From Bacillus yapensis (lineage in GTDB: Bacteria > Bacillota > Bacilli > Bacillales > Cytobacillaceae), in the NCBI RefSeq assembly GCF_005280205.1, contig NZ_SUND01000004.1, positions 62,001-126,000 on the forward strand: DNA of 64,000 nt, in the 5' to 3' direction. Numbering within the stretch: the first letter of the stretch is position 1; every line of letters begins with the position of its first letter. The notes beneath the pieces were generated by a model. That model was not told the origin of the DNA and made no database searches. It saw only the letters and a program-made list of their open reading frames with translations. A program made the translations under genes and the position numbers. Of this stretch, positions 25,682 to 36,155 are shown piece after piece.

Positions 25682-26004
25682 GACAATTCCCCCAACGTCT
25701 TTTTGATTAATTGATTAATTTGCTTCCAACTATTTAACTTTTCATTCAGGATACTTTGGCCTTCTTCCGTTATCGCGTAATACTTTCTTCGTTTTCCATC
25801 TAACTCTTCGCTCCAATAATGAACGACATAATTCTTTTTTTCTAAACGCTGTAATGCAGGATAAAGTGTCCCTTCGTTCATATTGTAAGTTTCATTACTT
25901 AAATTTCTTAATTTCTTTGCCATCTCATACCCATAGCAGTCTTTTTCTACTAATAAGGAAAGCAATAATATGTCAATACTTCCCTTCATCAACTCTCTGT
26001 CCAT
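25678..26004 (-). CDS. PadR-family transcriptional repressor
   Basis: A 108-residue winged-helix regulator starting MDRELMKGSIDILLLSLL, with the PadR signature DCYGYEMAKKL and the wing YYAITEEGQ. It probably represses its own operon, including the HAAS protein and the small membrane protein, through the palindrome at 26048-26064. The start at 26004 follows TATGGAGGTAATCGG; a longer upstream reading is spurious. The effector is unknown. Confidence 0.88.
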   Translation of the reverse strand: MDRELMKGSIDILLLSLLVEKDCYGYEMAKKLRNLSNETYNMNEGTLYPALQRLEKKNYVVHYWSEELDGKRRKYYAITEEGQSILNEKLNSWKQINQLIKKTLGELS

Positions 26005-26034
26005 CCGATTACCTCCATATTTTTCTATATAGAT

Positions 26035-26064
26035 TGTATAACAATGCACCTTGTATAACAAGGT
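26035..26064 (-). promoter_or_regulatory. padR promoter and operator
   Basis: Minus strand -35 TTGTTA and -10 TACAAT with 17-bp spacing. The palindrome ACCTTG-5-CAAGGT (26048-26064) covers the -35, a typical autorepression arrangement. Confidence 0.6.
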
Positions 26065-26082
26065 ATATGTAAAATATTTTGT

Positions 26083-26116
26083 AAAAAAAAAGGAATCCAT
26101 CATTCGGATTCCTTTG
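26083..26116 (-). terminator. Terminator of the aldo/keto reductase operon
   Basis: Perfect 10-bp stem AAAGGAATCC / GGATTCCTTT followed by T-run on the minus strand. Confidence 0.85.
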
Positions 26117-26136
26117 ATCTACATTGTTTCATTAAG

Positions 26137-27132
26137 TTAGTTATTCAAAATGTGTTCGATTAACGTAAGCTCCTCATCCGTAAAATGCAGATTATCAAGA
26201 GCTTTCACGTTTTCTTCGATTTGACTTACCTTACTTGCTCCAATCAACGCAGAAGTTACTTTCTCTCCACGTAATACCCATGCTAGAGCCATTTGCGCAA
26301 GACTTTGACCACGTTCTGCCGCTAAAGCATTTAGCTTTTGAACACGAGCAACAACATCTGCAGTGACCTGCTCTTCTTGTAATGCACCTGTTGATTTGGC
26401 TGCGCGAGATTCATCAGGGACCCCATTTAAATATTTGTTCGTTAATAACCCTTGTGCTAACGGACAGAAAGCAATCGATCCTACTCCGTGATCCTCTAAC
26501 ACATCCTGTAAACCGTCTTCAATCCAACGATTAAACATGGAATAGTTTGGTTGATGAATAACAAGTGGTGTGCCTAATCGATTCATGATTTCAATCGCCT
26601 CTGCTGTTTGATCAGCTGAATAACTTGAAATTCCCACATACAAGGCTTTGCCTTGACGGACAATTGTATCCAATGCGCCCATCGTTTCCTCTAATGGTGT
26701 ATTCGGATCAGGACGATGTGAATAGAAAATATCGACATAATCTAGTCCCATACGCTTAAGACTTTGATCAAGACTAGCAATCAAGTATTTTCTAGAACCC
26801 CATTCTCCATAGGGTCCTGGCCACATGTAATAACCAGCTTTTGAAGAAATAATCATTTCATCACGATATGGTGCAAAGTCCGTTTTTAACATCTGACCAA
26901 ACATTTCTTCTGCTGAGCCTGCAGGCGGGCCATAATTGTTTGCTAAATCAAAATGCGTAATTCCTAGGTCGAATGCTCTTCTTAACATCGCACGACCATT
27001 TTCATATGTGTCGACTCCGCCGAAATTATGCCAAAGTCCTAGAGAAATGGCTGGAAGTAACAGACCAGAGCGACCTGTTCGATTGTACTTCATTGTCTTA
27101 TAACGATTTTCATCAGCTTGATAAACCATCAT
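26137..27132 (-). CDS. Aldo/keto reductase (YghZ-like)
   Basis: A 331-residue NADPH-dependent reductase of the TIM-barrel AKR family. The catalytic tetrad is visible: Asp62 and Tyr67 (FDLANNYG), Lys98 (SSKAGY) and His139 (YSHRPD). The N-terminal YNRTGRSGLLLPAISLG and NNYGPPAGSAEE match the YghZ group, known for L-glyceraldehyde-3-phosphate or methylglyoxal reduction. It overlaps the MFS gene stop by 4 bases and ends the HAD-GH1-MFS-AKR operon, so a role in carbohydrate or carbonyl metabolism is likely. The natural substrate is not certain. Confidence 0.88.
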   Translation of the reverse strand: MMVYQADENRYKTMKYNRTGRSGLLLPAISLGLWHNFGGVDTYENGRAMLRRAFDLGITHFDLANNYGPPAGSAEEMFGQMLKTDFAPYRDEMIISSKAGYYMWPGPYGEWGSRKYLIASLDQSLKRMGLDYVDIFYSHRPDPNTPLEETMGALDTIVRQGKALYVGISSYSADQTAEAIEIMNRLGTPLVIHQPNYSMFNRWIEDGLQDVLEDHGVGSIAFCPLAQGLLTNKYLNGVPDESRAAKSTGALQEEQVTADVVARVQKLNALAAERGQSLAQMALAWVLRGEKVTSALIGASKVSQIEENVKALDNLHFTDEELTLIEHILNN

Positions 27133-28355
27133 TTCATCCCCATTTCATTTATTTTTGGAGGTATTGAGACCTTTTGCTTTCCTAAAAGAACAAGGAACAG
27201 TAAGCCAATACCAACAAGTAAAGCGTAAATTAGAACGATACTATCATAATGAATGAACTCTGAAAGGAAACCAAAAAGTAAATATCCGACTGTTTGACCA
27301 ATTTGCGTCGCATTCATATACAATGTGGTTGCTGTTCCTTGGGCTTCCGGGATAAAATCCTGAAAATATGAGACGGCAATCCCAGAAGTAATCGACACCT
27401 GTGCTGCGCTTAAGATTTGAAGCGGATAGATTTGCCATGTTTCTGAGACAAAACTAAATAGAAGAAAATAAATAAACGCAATCCCGAAGCCGATTTTAAC
27501 AAGTAAGCCATTATCCATTTTTATCGCAATGATTCCAAGGATAATCATAAATGGCACTTCGAAAATCGGTGGTACGCTAAATATAACCCCTACATCCATT
27601 TCTGTTCCACCCAATACTTTCGTTACCAATTGTGGCACGTTAAGCATATGAATCGAAGTGGCAGCAGAAAGTAGCAAAGCTGCTGCGAGATAGGCAAATA
27701 TATGTGGTTTGGTTATATGATTTTTAACCGCTAAGGATGCTTTCGCTACACTTGGTTGTTGCTCCAACTCTTTTAACGAAAAAACGATGGTCAAAAAGGC
27801 TAGAAAGTAACCAGCTGCAGCAAATAGAAATAATCCTTTGAAGTCAACAGCGACAAGCAACCATGCACCTAATGCTGGTCCAACCGTCCATGCTAAAGCA
27901 AAGAACATACGCAGGACGTTCATGATAAAAGGTGTATCTTTACCTGGAACTTCCGCTGCTTTTAAGGCATCCCGTGCATAAGCCCACAACTGTGGAACAG
28001 CAGCAGCTGTTGTTCCAAGTAGAATGAAAGCAACCACCATGAGGGTGAAATAATCGCGGATAAAAGCAAAACTAGTATAGCCGAGTACCCCTGTGATGGA
28101 GGTAATCATCAATAGTTTTCTCCGACTTGTTTTCGTATCAGACCGTTTTGCAATATAGCTACTGATGGTCACACCGCCTATAGCCATAACCGTCATAAAG
28201 ATCCCGAAACTGGCATTGCTCATCCCGACTTCATCAATTCCAAACAATGACGAAAACGGAGCAAAAAAGGACATTGATAAACCAAAAATCGTATTAATTA
28301 AGAATAATACTGGAAAAGAAGGAATCTTCCAGATATATAGTATTTTCTCTTTCAT
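27129..28355 (-). CDS. MFS transporter, sugar-efflux (SET) type
   Basis: A 408-residue protein with about 12 membrane helices. The cytoplasmic loop with RSDTKTSRRK between TM2 and TM3 and the QLWAYARDAL segment are typical of the SET sugar efflux transporter group of the major facilitator superfamily. It may export sugars or glycosides accumulating from the neighbouring GH1 enzymes, or detoxify sugar analogues. The start at 28355 follows AGAGGAGTTCTTT; it lies about 20 bases after the GH1 stop. Confidence 0.82.
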   Translation of the reverse strand: MKEKILYIWKIPSFPVLFLINTIFGLSMSFFAPFSSLFGIDEVGMSNASFGIFMTVMAIGGVTISSYIAKRSDTKTSRRKLLMITSITGVLGYTSFAFIRDYFTLMVVAFILLGTTAAAVPQLWAYARDALKAAEVPGKDTPFIMNVLRMFFALAWTVGPALGAWLLVAVDFKGLFLFAAAGYFLAFLTIVFSLKELEQQPSVAKASLAVKNHITKPHIFAYLAAALLLSAATSIHMLNVPQLVTKVLGGTEMDVGVIFSVPPIFEVPFMIILGIIAIKMDNGLLVKIGFGIAFIYFLLFSFVSETWQIYPLQILSAAQVSITSGIAVSYFQDFIPEAQGTATTLYMNATQIGQTVGYLLFGFLSEFIHYDSIVLIYALLVGIGLLFLVLLGKQKVSIPPKINEMGMK

Positions 28356-28377
28356 AAAGAACTCCTCTGGGAAGAAA

Positions 28378-29739
<1,362 letters not shown>

Positions 29740-29759
29740 CTACCTCTTGCTCCTCTCGA

Positions 29760-30537
29760 TTATAAGATCCCGACTAACTCTAATCCTTTTAAAATCCCAT
29801 CCTCGTCAACAGGGGTCGTTACATATTTTGCAACCTGTTTCACTTCATCGATGGCATTCCCCATCGCGACACTATTTTCGACGAATGTCATCATTTCAAG
29901 ATCATTCAATGCATCGCCAAAAGCATAAACATTTTTCATGGGAATTTGTAAATGATTGATCAATGCTTCGATCCCTTTTGCTTTAGACCCGTCTGCTGGA
30001 AGGACATCGACCGCATACTCATGAAATCTGACAAACTTCAATTTTTGAAACTTAGAATGGTACAGCAACTCTTGTTCCTCTGTACAGAAAAGCAAAGATT
30101 GGTAGATTTTTTCGTTCTCGAAATGAATTTGGTTCATAGATAGGTTCGACCTTTAATTTAAAGGAACCGATTCCTTCGTCTACATAAAGATTCGCTTCTT
30201 TCGTACTGTACATTTGTTCATGATTTTCAAATATGAGCGGATGATCTAACTCATCAGCAAATGCTGAATAGCGATGAAGTTCCTCGATATCTAGAGGATG
30301 GTCATAAACAACCTGATTGTTGTGAACGACATATTGTCCGTTAAGTCCAACGTATGTATGAATCCCTAGTTCTTCGCGGATTTCTTCAAACATAAACGGT
30401 GCTCTTCCTGTCGCAATGGCAAGTTCATGTCCTAATTCTTGTAGCTTTTCAATTGCTAGTTTAGTAGACTTAGGCAATTGCTTGTCATGGTCTAAAAGTG
30501 TTCCATCAATATCAAAGAATATTAATTTTTTATCCAT
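29760..30537 (-). pseudogene. Cof-type HAD phosphatase, frameshifted
   Basis: A sugar-phosphate phosphatase of the Cof/YxeH type (about 258 residues if restored), broken into two frames. The 5' part has the HAD nucleophile DIDGTLLDHD and ATGRAPF, the cap domain follows, and the 3' part has GDALNDLEMM. The frames join at a run of six A at about 30110-30120, where removing one A restores ERKIYQSLLFCT. This could be a real one-base insertion, a sequencing error, or slippage on the A-run. It begins 25 bases after the bglC terminator and heads the GH1-MFS-AKR operon. Confidence 0.75.
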
Positions 30538-30561
30538 TTACCTGTCCTTTCTGTTAACAGA

Positions 30562-30592
30562 CTAAAACCCCCTCACATGATGAGAGGGTTCA
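30562..30592 (-). terminator. Terminator after bglC
   Basis: Ten-bp stem AACCCTCTCA / TGTGAGGGGGTT on the minus strand followed by TTTTAG, between bglC and the HAD gene. It may act as an attenuator for the downstream genes. Confidence 0.75.
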
Positions 30593-30598
30593 ATATGT

Positions 30599-32053
<1,455 letters not shown>

Positions 32054-32074
32054 TTAACTTGATTTTGTTAAAAA

Positions 32075-32088
32075 TTTATACGCTTACA
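32075..32088 (-). promoter_or_regulatory. cre-like site downstream of the bglC promoter
   Basis: TGTAAGCGTATAAA on the minus strand matches 12 of 14 positions of the CcpA consensus TGWAANCGNTNWCA. It lies just after the -10, the usual place for repression. Confidence 0.4.
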
Positions 32089-32093
32089 TGCTT

Positions 32094-32121
32094 ATTATAA
32101 ACCCCTTATTCTATATGTCTA
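32094..32121 (-). promoter_or_regulatory. bglC promoter
   Basis: Minus strand -35 TAGACA (32116-32121) and -10 TATAAT (32094-32099), 16-bp spacer. The -35 is inside the operator half at 32115-32124. Confidence 0.6.
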
Positions 32122-32166
32122 TACTTTTGCATTTATGCGTATAGACATAATTAGATTAATCTAATT
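32115..32166. promoter_or_regulatory. Operator-like palindromes upstream of bglC
   Basis: Two perfect inverted 10-bp arms, ATGTCTATAC (32115-32124) and GTATAGACAT (32139-32148), are separated by 14 bp. Immediately adjacent is an 18-bp perfect palindrome, AATTAGATTAATCTAATT (32149-32166). The GTATAGAC motif resembles HutC-type GntR sites, and the GntR gene at 34263 is the obvious candidate. The rest of the 32048-32404 gap shows no gene. Confidence 0.55.
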
Positions 32167-32330
32167 TTATATTATGATCTTCTTAGAAAGATGTTTGGTG
32201 ATAATTCATCAAAGTATCGATACATCGATGATAAATTTGAAACCTAGGATAAGGGGGTTCTATCTTAAACGATTTTGATGGATGAATCTATGATGCCAAT
32301 TTAATCGATAGGCTATGCCGTTTTTAGTGC

Positions 32331-32357
32331 AAAAAAATAGATGAGTGGGCCTCATCC
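32331..32357 (-). terminator. Terminator after manA
   Basis: GATGAG / CTCATC stem with a five-base loop followed by TATTTTTTT on the minus strand. Confidence 0.65.
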
Positions 32358-32404
32358 AAATTTTCTATATATGAGTTTCCTCTGTCTAAGCCCAATTTCG
32401 TAGA

Positions 32405-33349
32405 TTAAGAGTGTGAAACGATGACCTGGCAATCACCTTCTAATTCAAATTCACCCATACCAATAGGAACAATCAGATGAGCTCCCTTCTTTAAGGAATA
32501 GCTGTTAACGCCATGCTTAAGAGACCCGTTTCCATTTACAACGCTAAGAAGCAAATAGTGATCGTTATAATTGAATGAAGTTGTCCCATTTACATCCCAT
32601 TTACATACTGAAAAGTACTCTGATTGAACATAGGTTGTAATCGTTGCATCCTCTTTTGTTTCGATAGTCGTTTTGATAGAAGCTGCCTGATGAGGAATCG
32701 TTGTAACCTCAATCGCTTTATCTAAATGAAGATCGCGTAATTTCCCTTTGTCATCACAGCGATCGTAATCATAAACACGATAAGTCGTATCCGAGTTTTG
32801 TTGTGTTTCTAGTACAAGCGTACCTTCGCATAGCGCGTGAATTGTCCCACTTGGAACGTAGAAAAAGTCCCCTGGCTTGATTTTGACACGTTGAAGAAGG
32901 TCGATCCATTTTCTTTCATTAATCATCTTAACAAATTCTTCTTTTGTTTGGGCCGTGTGTCCGAGGATCATTTCTGCCCCTTCTTTACAGTCGATGATGT
33001 ACCAGCATTCGGTTTTTCCGCGTTCGCCGTTTTCATTTACTTTTGCGAAAGAATCATCAGGATGAACTTGAACGGAAAGGTCCATATTAGCATCCAAGAT
33101 TTTTGTTAAAAGTGGAAACCCTTCTTCCTTCGGATTTCCGAATAATTGTGGCTGTTCCTTCCAAAGTTTGTCCAGTGACATGCCTGCGTACGGACCATTC
33201 TCAATTACAGAAGGACCATTTGGGTGAGCAGAAATTGCCCAGCATTCGCCGGTTTTGTCGTTTGGTATTTCATAGCCAAAACCATCTCTTAACGTGGTGC
33301 CACCCCATATTCTTTCTTTAAACACTGGTTGTAAAAATAAAGGTTCCAA
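32405..33349 (-). CDS. manA: Mannose-6-phosphate isomerase, class I
   Basis: It interconverts mannose-6-P and fructose-6-P. About 314 residues, the short Bacillus form. Zinc ligands sit in QVHPDD (Gln94, His96), Glu114 (KTECW) and His in VPSGTIHAL. The start is TTG at 33349, eight bases after GGAGG, giving MEPLFLQPVFKERIWGG as in homologues; the TTG 15 bases upstream overlaps the ribosome site. It is the last gene of the gntR-ROK-manA operon, so the operon seems to channel mannose- or fructose-type sugars. Confidence 0.92.
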   Translation of the reverse strand: MEPLFLQPVFKERIWGGTTLRDGFGYEIPNDKTGECWAISAHPNGPSVIENGPYAGMSLDKLWKEQPQLFGNPKEEGFPLLTKILDANMDLSVQVHPDDSFAKVNENGERGKTECWYIIDCKEGAEMILGHTAQTKEEFVKMINERKWIDLLQRVKIKPGDFFYVPSGTIHALCEGTLVLETQQNSDTTYRVYDYDRCDDKGKLRDLHLDKAIEVTTIPHQAASIKTTIETKEDATITTYVQSEYFSVCKWDVNGTTSFNYNDHYLLLSVVNGNGSLKHGVNSYSLKKGAHLIVPIGMGEFELEGDCQVIVSHS

Positions 33350-33364
33350 GATGACGACCTCCAA

Positions 33365-34246
33365 TTATGAGTTTTGTAGCGTTTGCTTAGAAAGTAGTGC
33401 TTCTTGTGCAAGTAATAGGGAACCAGTAATCCCGGCGTTATCTCCAAGCCCTGGGCTCACGATATAATCGGAAAGCTCAGGAAGTTCTACGTAACCATTT
33501 ACGAGTTGTAGTAAATGGTTATGAATATATGTAAATACTTGTTTTTGTTTCATTACTCCACCGCCGAGAATGATTTTTTTCGGTGACAGTATTAAGATAT
33601 ATTGCATCAACGCTTGAGCAATATAATAGGCTTCTAGATTCCAAACGTCCTCACGATTGGAAAGCTGAATCCCTTTTTCGCCCCATCGTTCCTCAATAGC
33701 TGGTCCAGCAGCAAGTCCTTCTAAGCAATCCTTGTGATACGGACATTTTCCTGCATATTGGTCCTCTGAATGACGGCGGACTAAAATATGCCCCATTTCT
33801 GGATGAGTTAACCCTTGTAGAAGCTTGCCTTGTACGACTGCACCAGCACCAATTCCTGTGCCAACGGTTATATAAAGACAGCTATCTAGACCTTTTGCAG
33901 CCCCTAGTTTCGCTTCCCCTAATGCGGCAGCGTTTACATCTGTATTAAAACCAACTGGTATATCAAACGCGTCTTTGATTGCTCGAACAAACGGATAGTT
34001 TTTCCAGGCAGTTTTCGGTGTGGATGTAATATAGCCGTAGGTTGGACTTTCTTTGTTTACGTCAATCGGTCCAAAGGAACCAATTCCAATGGACTCAACT
34101 GGATATTTTTGAAAAAAAGCGATAACTTCCTCCATCGTTTCTTCAGGTACGGTTGTCGGTATTTGAATACGCTCGACAATATTCCCTTCATCGTCTCCAA
34201 CCGCACAGACAAATTTCGTACCTCCGGCTTCAATTGCCCCTAACAT
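33365..34246 (-). CDS. ROK-family fructokinase (GmuE/ScrK-like)
   Basis: It phosphorylates a hexose, probably fructose, with ATP. The roughly 293-residue ROK protein has an N-terminal GAIEAGGTKFVCA ATP loop, NTDVNAAALGE with the catalytic Asp, TVGTGIGAG, and the zinc cluster HPEMGH...GKCPYHKDCLEG. ATG at 34246 has GGAGG at better distance than the ATG six bases upstream. It lies between gntR and manA. Mannokinase or glucokinase activity cannot be excluded. Confidence 0.88.
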   Translation of the reverse strand: MLGAIEAGGTKFVCAVGDDEGNIVERIQIPTTVPEETMEEVIAFFQKYPVESIGIGSFGPIDVNKESPTYGYITSTPKTAWKNYPFVRAIKDAFDIPVGFNTDVNAAALGEAKLGAAKGLDSCLYITVGTGIGAGAVVQGKLLQGLTHPEMGHILVRRHSEDQYAGKCPYHKDCLEGLAAGPAIEERWGEKGIQLSNREDVWNLEAYYIAQALMQYILILSPKKIILGGGVMKQKQVFTYIHNHLLQLVNGYVELPELSDYIVSPGLGDNAGITGSLLLAQEALLSKQTLQNS

Positions 34247-34262
34247 TATCATTCCTCCAAAC

Positions 34263-34979
34263 TCAACGTCTCATATTAATTGTGGTGATTTCGAACTTAT
34301 CATAGCGGTGACGCGAAAAAGAATATTCAAAGGGTAATCCATTGTTGAGGAACCCTACATGCTCGACTTCTAGAATTGGGTCATCTGATTCGCAGATCAA
34401 ATGCTCCCGATCGAATTCATTGGATTTACATGCTCTAATTTTCCGATGTGAACCTGCAATGGTTAATCCTAGGTGGTCATTAATATATGAATAAATAGAA
34501 CCATTAAGTACTTCATCATTAATTCCTGGAATAATCGTTGTAGGCATGTATGTTCTTTCTAAAACATAAGGCTCATTATCTACGAGTCGGACTCGAACAA
34601 TAGCATAGACTGGTGTATTCTTATCTATTGCTAAATGGATGGCAACCTCTTCAGTTGGAAATTGTACTTGAAACGAAATGACTTTACTTTTTACATTCTT
34701 ATTCTCTAGAAGCTTAGAAAATCCAAGCATTTCGTTACTTTCCACATTGACTATTCCATCGTTGAACGCTGATTGAACAATGAAGGTACCATGACCTCGT
34801 TTGCGATAAAGCAAGCCTTCTAACACTAAAATATCAAGCGCTTTCTTCATCGTCATGCGGCTACAATTGAATTCCTTTGCCAAAGAAATCTCATCAGGAA
34901 TGGGATGCTCAATGGGGTAAACCTTTTCTCTAATTCTTTTTCTCATCTCTGTAGAAATGATTTCGTATTTTGTCTTCAA
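34263..34979 (-). CDS. GntR-family (HutC subfamily) transcriptional regulator
   Basis: A 238-residue repressor. The N-terminal winged helix (residues 1-70) has EFNCSRMTMKKALDILVLEGLLYRKRGHGTF; the C-terminal UTRA domain (about 80-235) has VYAIVRVRLVDNEPYVLERTYMP and FEYSFSRHRYD. UTRA domains bind sugar phosphates. It is the first gene of the ROK-manA operon and is a likely regulator of that operon, bglC and perhaps nagP. Start TTG with AGGGTGG upstream. Confidence 0.88.
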   Translation of the reverse strand: MKTKYEIISTEMRKRIREKVYPIEHPIPDEISLAKEFNCSRMTMKKALDILVLEGLLYRKRGHGTFIVQSAFNDGIVNVESNEMLGFSKLLENKNVKSKVISFQVQFPTEEVAIHLAIDKNTPVYAIVRVRLVDNEPYVLERTYMPTTIIPGINDEVLNGSIYSYINDHLGLTIAGSHRKIRACKSNEFDREHLICESDDPILEVEHVGFLNNGLPFEYSFSRHRYDKFEITTINMRR

Positions 34980-35036
34980 TCTATTCCACCCTATCGAAAT
35001 ATTCTAAATCTATCATACAATGAAATCGGAATAAAA

Positions 35037-35050
35037 ATATAGCGTTTTCA
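35037..35050 (-). promoter_or_regulatory. cre-like site upstream of gntR-ROK-manA
   Basis: TGAAAACGCTATAT (minus strand) matches 12 of 14 positions of the CcpA cre consensus, about 60 bp upstream of the gntR start. A direct AGCGTT repeat follows at 35041 and 35055. Confidence 0.45.
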
Positions 35051-35104
35051 CGAAAGCGTTGTATTTGCATGGAGATATTTTTGAAAAATGGGCAATTTCA
35101 CTAT

Positions 35105-35508
35105 GATTCTGTTAATGAAAACATGGTCGATTGACAACTATAGCTCTTTTCCATGCGATTCTGTCAGTGAAAAATCATTTGATTGACAGATCAGGGGCTT
35201 ATCCTTGTGATTGTGTCAGGGAAAACTCATTTGATTGACAAATCTGGTCCATTTCCTTGTGATTGTGTCAGTGAAAGATCAATTGATTGACAAATATAAC
35301 CCTTTTCCTAGTGATTGTGTCAATGAAAGATCATTTGATTGACAAATCTGGTCCATTTGCTTGTGATTGTGTCAATGAAAGACCATTTGTTTGACTAATT
35401 TGTTCCCTTTCCCTACGATTCTGTCAATGAAAAGGAATTTGGTTGACACTCTTCTCTCTTTTCTGGTTGATTTTGTCATTCAAATTCTATTAGATTACTA
35501 GTTTCACC
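35105..35508. repeat. Eight degenerate repeats at a 52-bp period
   Basis: GATT-TGTCA motifs begin at 35105, 35157, 35209, 35261, 35313, 35365, 35417 and 35469, each exactly 52 bp apart. A unit has TGTCAAT, about 13 bp, then ATTGACA as an inverted pair, followed by a more variable 19-20 bp tail ending near TTTCC. Units 3 and 5 have nearly identical tails; unit 8 is decayed. The array is intergenic between the divergent gntR and thiamine operons. A 52-bp period is not a codon multiple, so it is non-coding. The role is unknown. Confidence 0.85.
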
Positions 35509-35568
35509 TTTCAAATGGGAAACAAGAGTTTTCAGTTACCCATTTCTAGAACAAACCAAGATTCCCCC

Positions 35569-35597
35569 TTGATTGGAATTTTAATCCATGATACTAT
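35569..35597 (+). promoter_or_regulatory. Promoter of the thiamine salvage operon
   Basis: -35 TTGATT (35569-35574) and -10 TACTAT (35592-35597) with 17-bp spacing, just upstream of the first TPP riboswitch. Confidence 0.6.
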
Positions 35598-35622
35598 GGG
35601 GGTGTTAAAAATAATTGAAGCA

Positions 35623-35718
35623 CGCACTAGGGGAGTCTTGTTAGAAGACTGAGATTGAACGAGAGTTCTAGACCCTCAAGACCTGATCCAGTTAGTACTG
35701 GCGTAGGGAAGTGGCATG
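35623..35718 (+). ncRNA. TPP riboswitch 1
   Basis: The thi-box elements are present: CTAGGGGAG, CTGAGA, ACCCTCAAGACCTGATC, and the closing GGCGTAGGGAAGTGG. It binds thiamine pyrophosphate and controls the terminator at 35742. It is the first of a tandem pair. Confidence 0.93.
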
Positions 35719-35741
35719 GTAGTATATGATTGTTCATATCA

Positions 35742-35766
35742 GCCTCCACTTTTGTGGAGGCTTTTT
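35742..35766 (+). terminator. Riboswitch-1 terminator
   Basis: GCCTCCAC-TTTT-GTGGAGGC followed by TTTTTG, placed to terminate when TPP is bound. Confidence 0.88.
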
Positions 35767-35806
35767 GTGTTTAGCAATGCTAAGCACTTACCCATTTCAT
35801 ATATGA

Positions 35807-35884
35807 ATCTACTAGGGGCGCCTATTTGGCTGAGACGTACCCTTTGAACCTGATCTAGTTCGTACTAGCGTAGGGAAGTAGGTA
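35807..35884 (+). ncRNA. TPP riboswitch 2
   Basis: A second complete thi-box: ACTAGGGGCGCC, GCTGAGA, ACCCTTTGAACCTGATC and AGCGTAGGGAAGTAG, with P1 CTACT/AGTAG. It is followed by its own terminator. Confidence 0.93.
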
Positions 35885-35910
35885 ATGATGCATGGTCCAC
35901 TCATGTGCTT

Positions 35911-35945
35911 ACCGCTTTCCGTTACAGGGAAGCGGTTTTATTTTT
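35911..35945 (+). terminator. Riboswitch-2 terminator
   Basis: ACCGCTTTCC / GGGAAGCGGT stem with loop GTTACA, followed by TTTATTTTT. Confidence 0.88.
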
Positions 35946-35948
35946 ACC

Positions 35949-36134
35949 AAAGGCTGTTTTTTAAAGATTGTTGTTAAAATCCTACTGCCGATTTTAACGT
36001 AGAAATAGCCATTTGGTGCATCGAAACTAGTTTGAAGCTCTTTTCTCATTTATTTATCACCAGCTATCACTGAAAACAAAGTTAAATTCATTAATTTTTT
36101 GCTCAAAAAGCAACAAGTTTGAGAAAAGAGCCTT
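35949..36134. repeat. MITE-like element, copy 2 (186 bp)
   Basis: It begins AAAGGCTGTTTTTTAAAG and ends with the imperfect inverse (TGAGAAAAGAGCCTT), giving ~24-bp terminal repeats that share AAGGCT, TTTT and TTGTTG positions. The inner hairpin GTTAAAATC...GATTTTAAC is the same as in copy 1 (16951-17122). It sits between the second riboswitch terminator and tenA, so it is transcribed as leader RNA. It has no coding capacity. Confidence 0.65.
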
Positions 36135-36155
36135 GCAAAAAAAGGAGGAATACAT

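Noticed and set aside
35105-35508. CRISPR array
   Set aside because: Repeats are degenerate, tails of about 19 bp are too short and partly repeated, and no cas genes are nearby.
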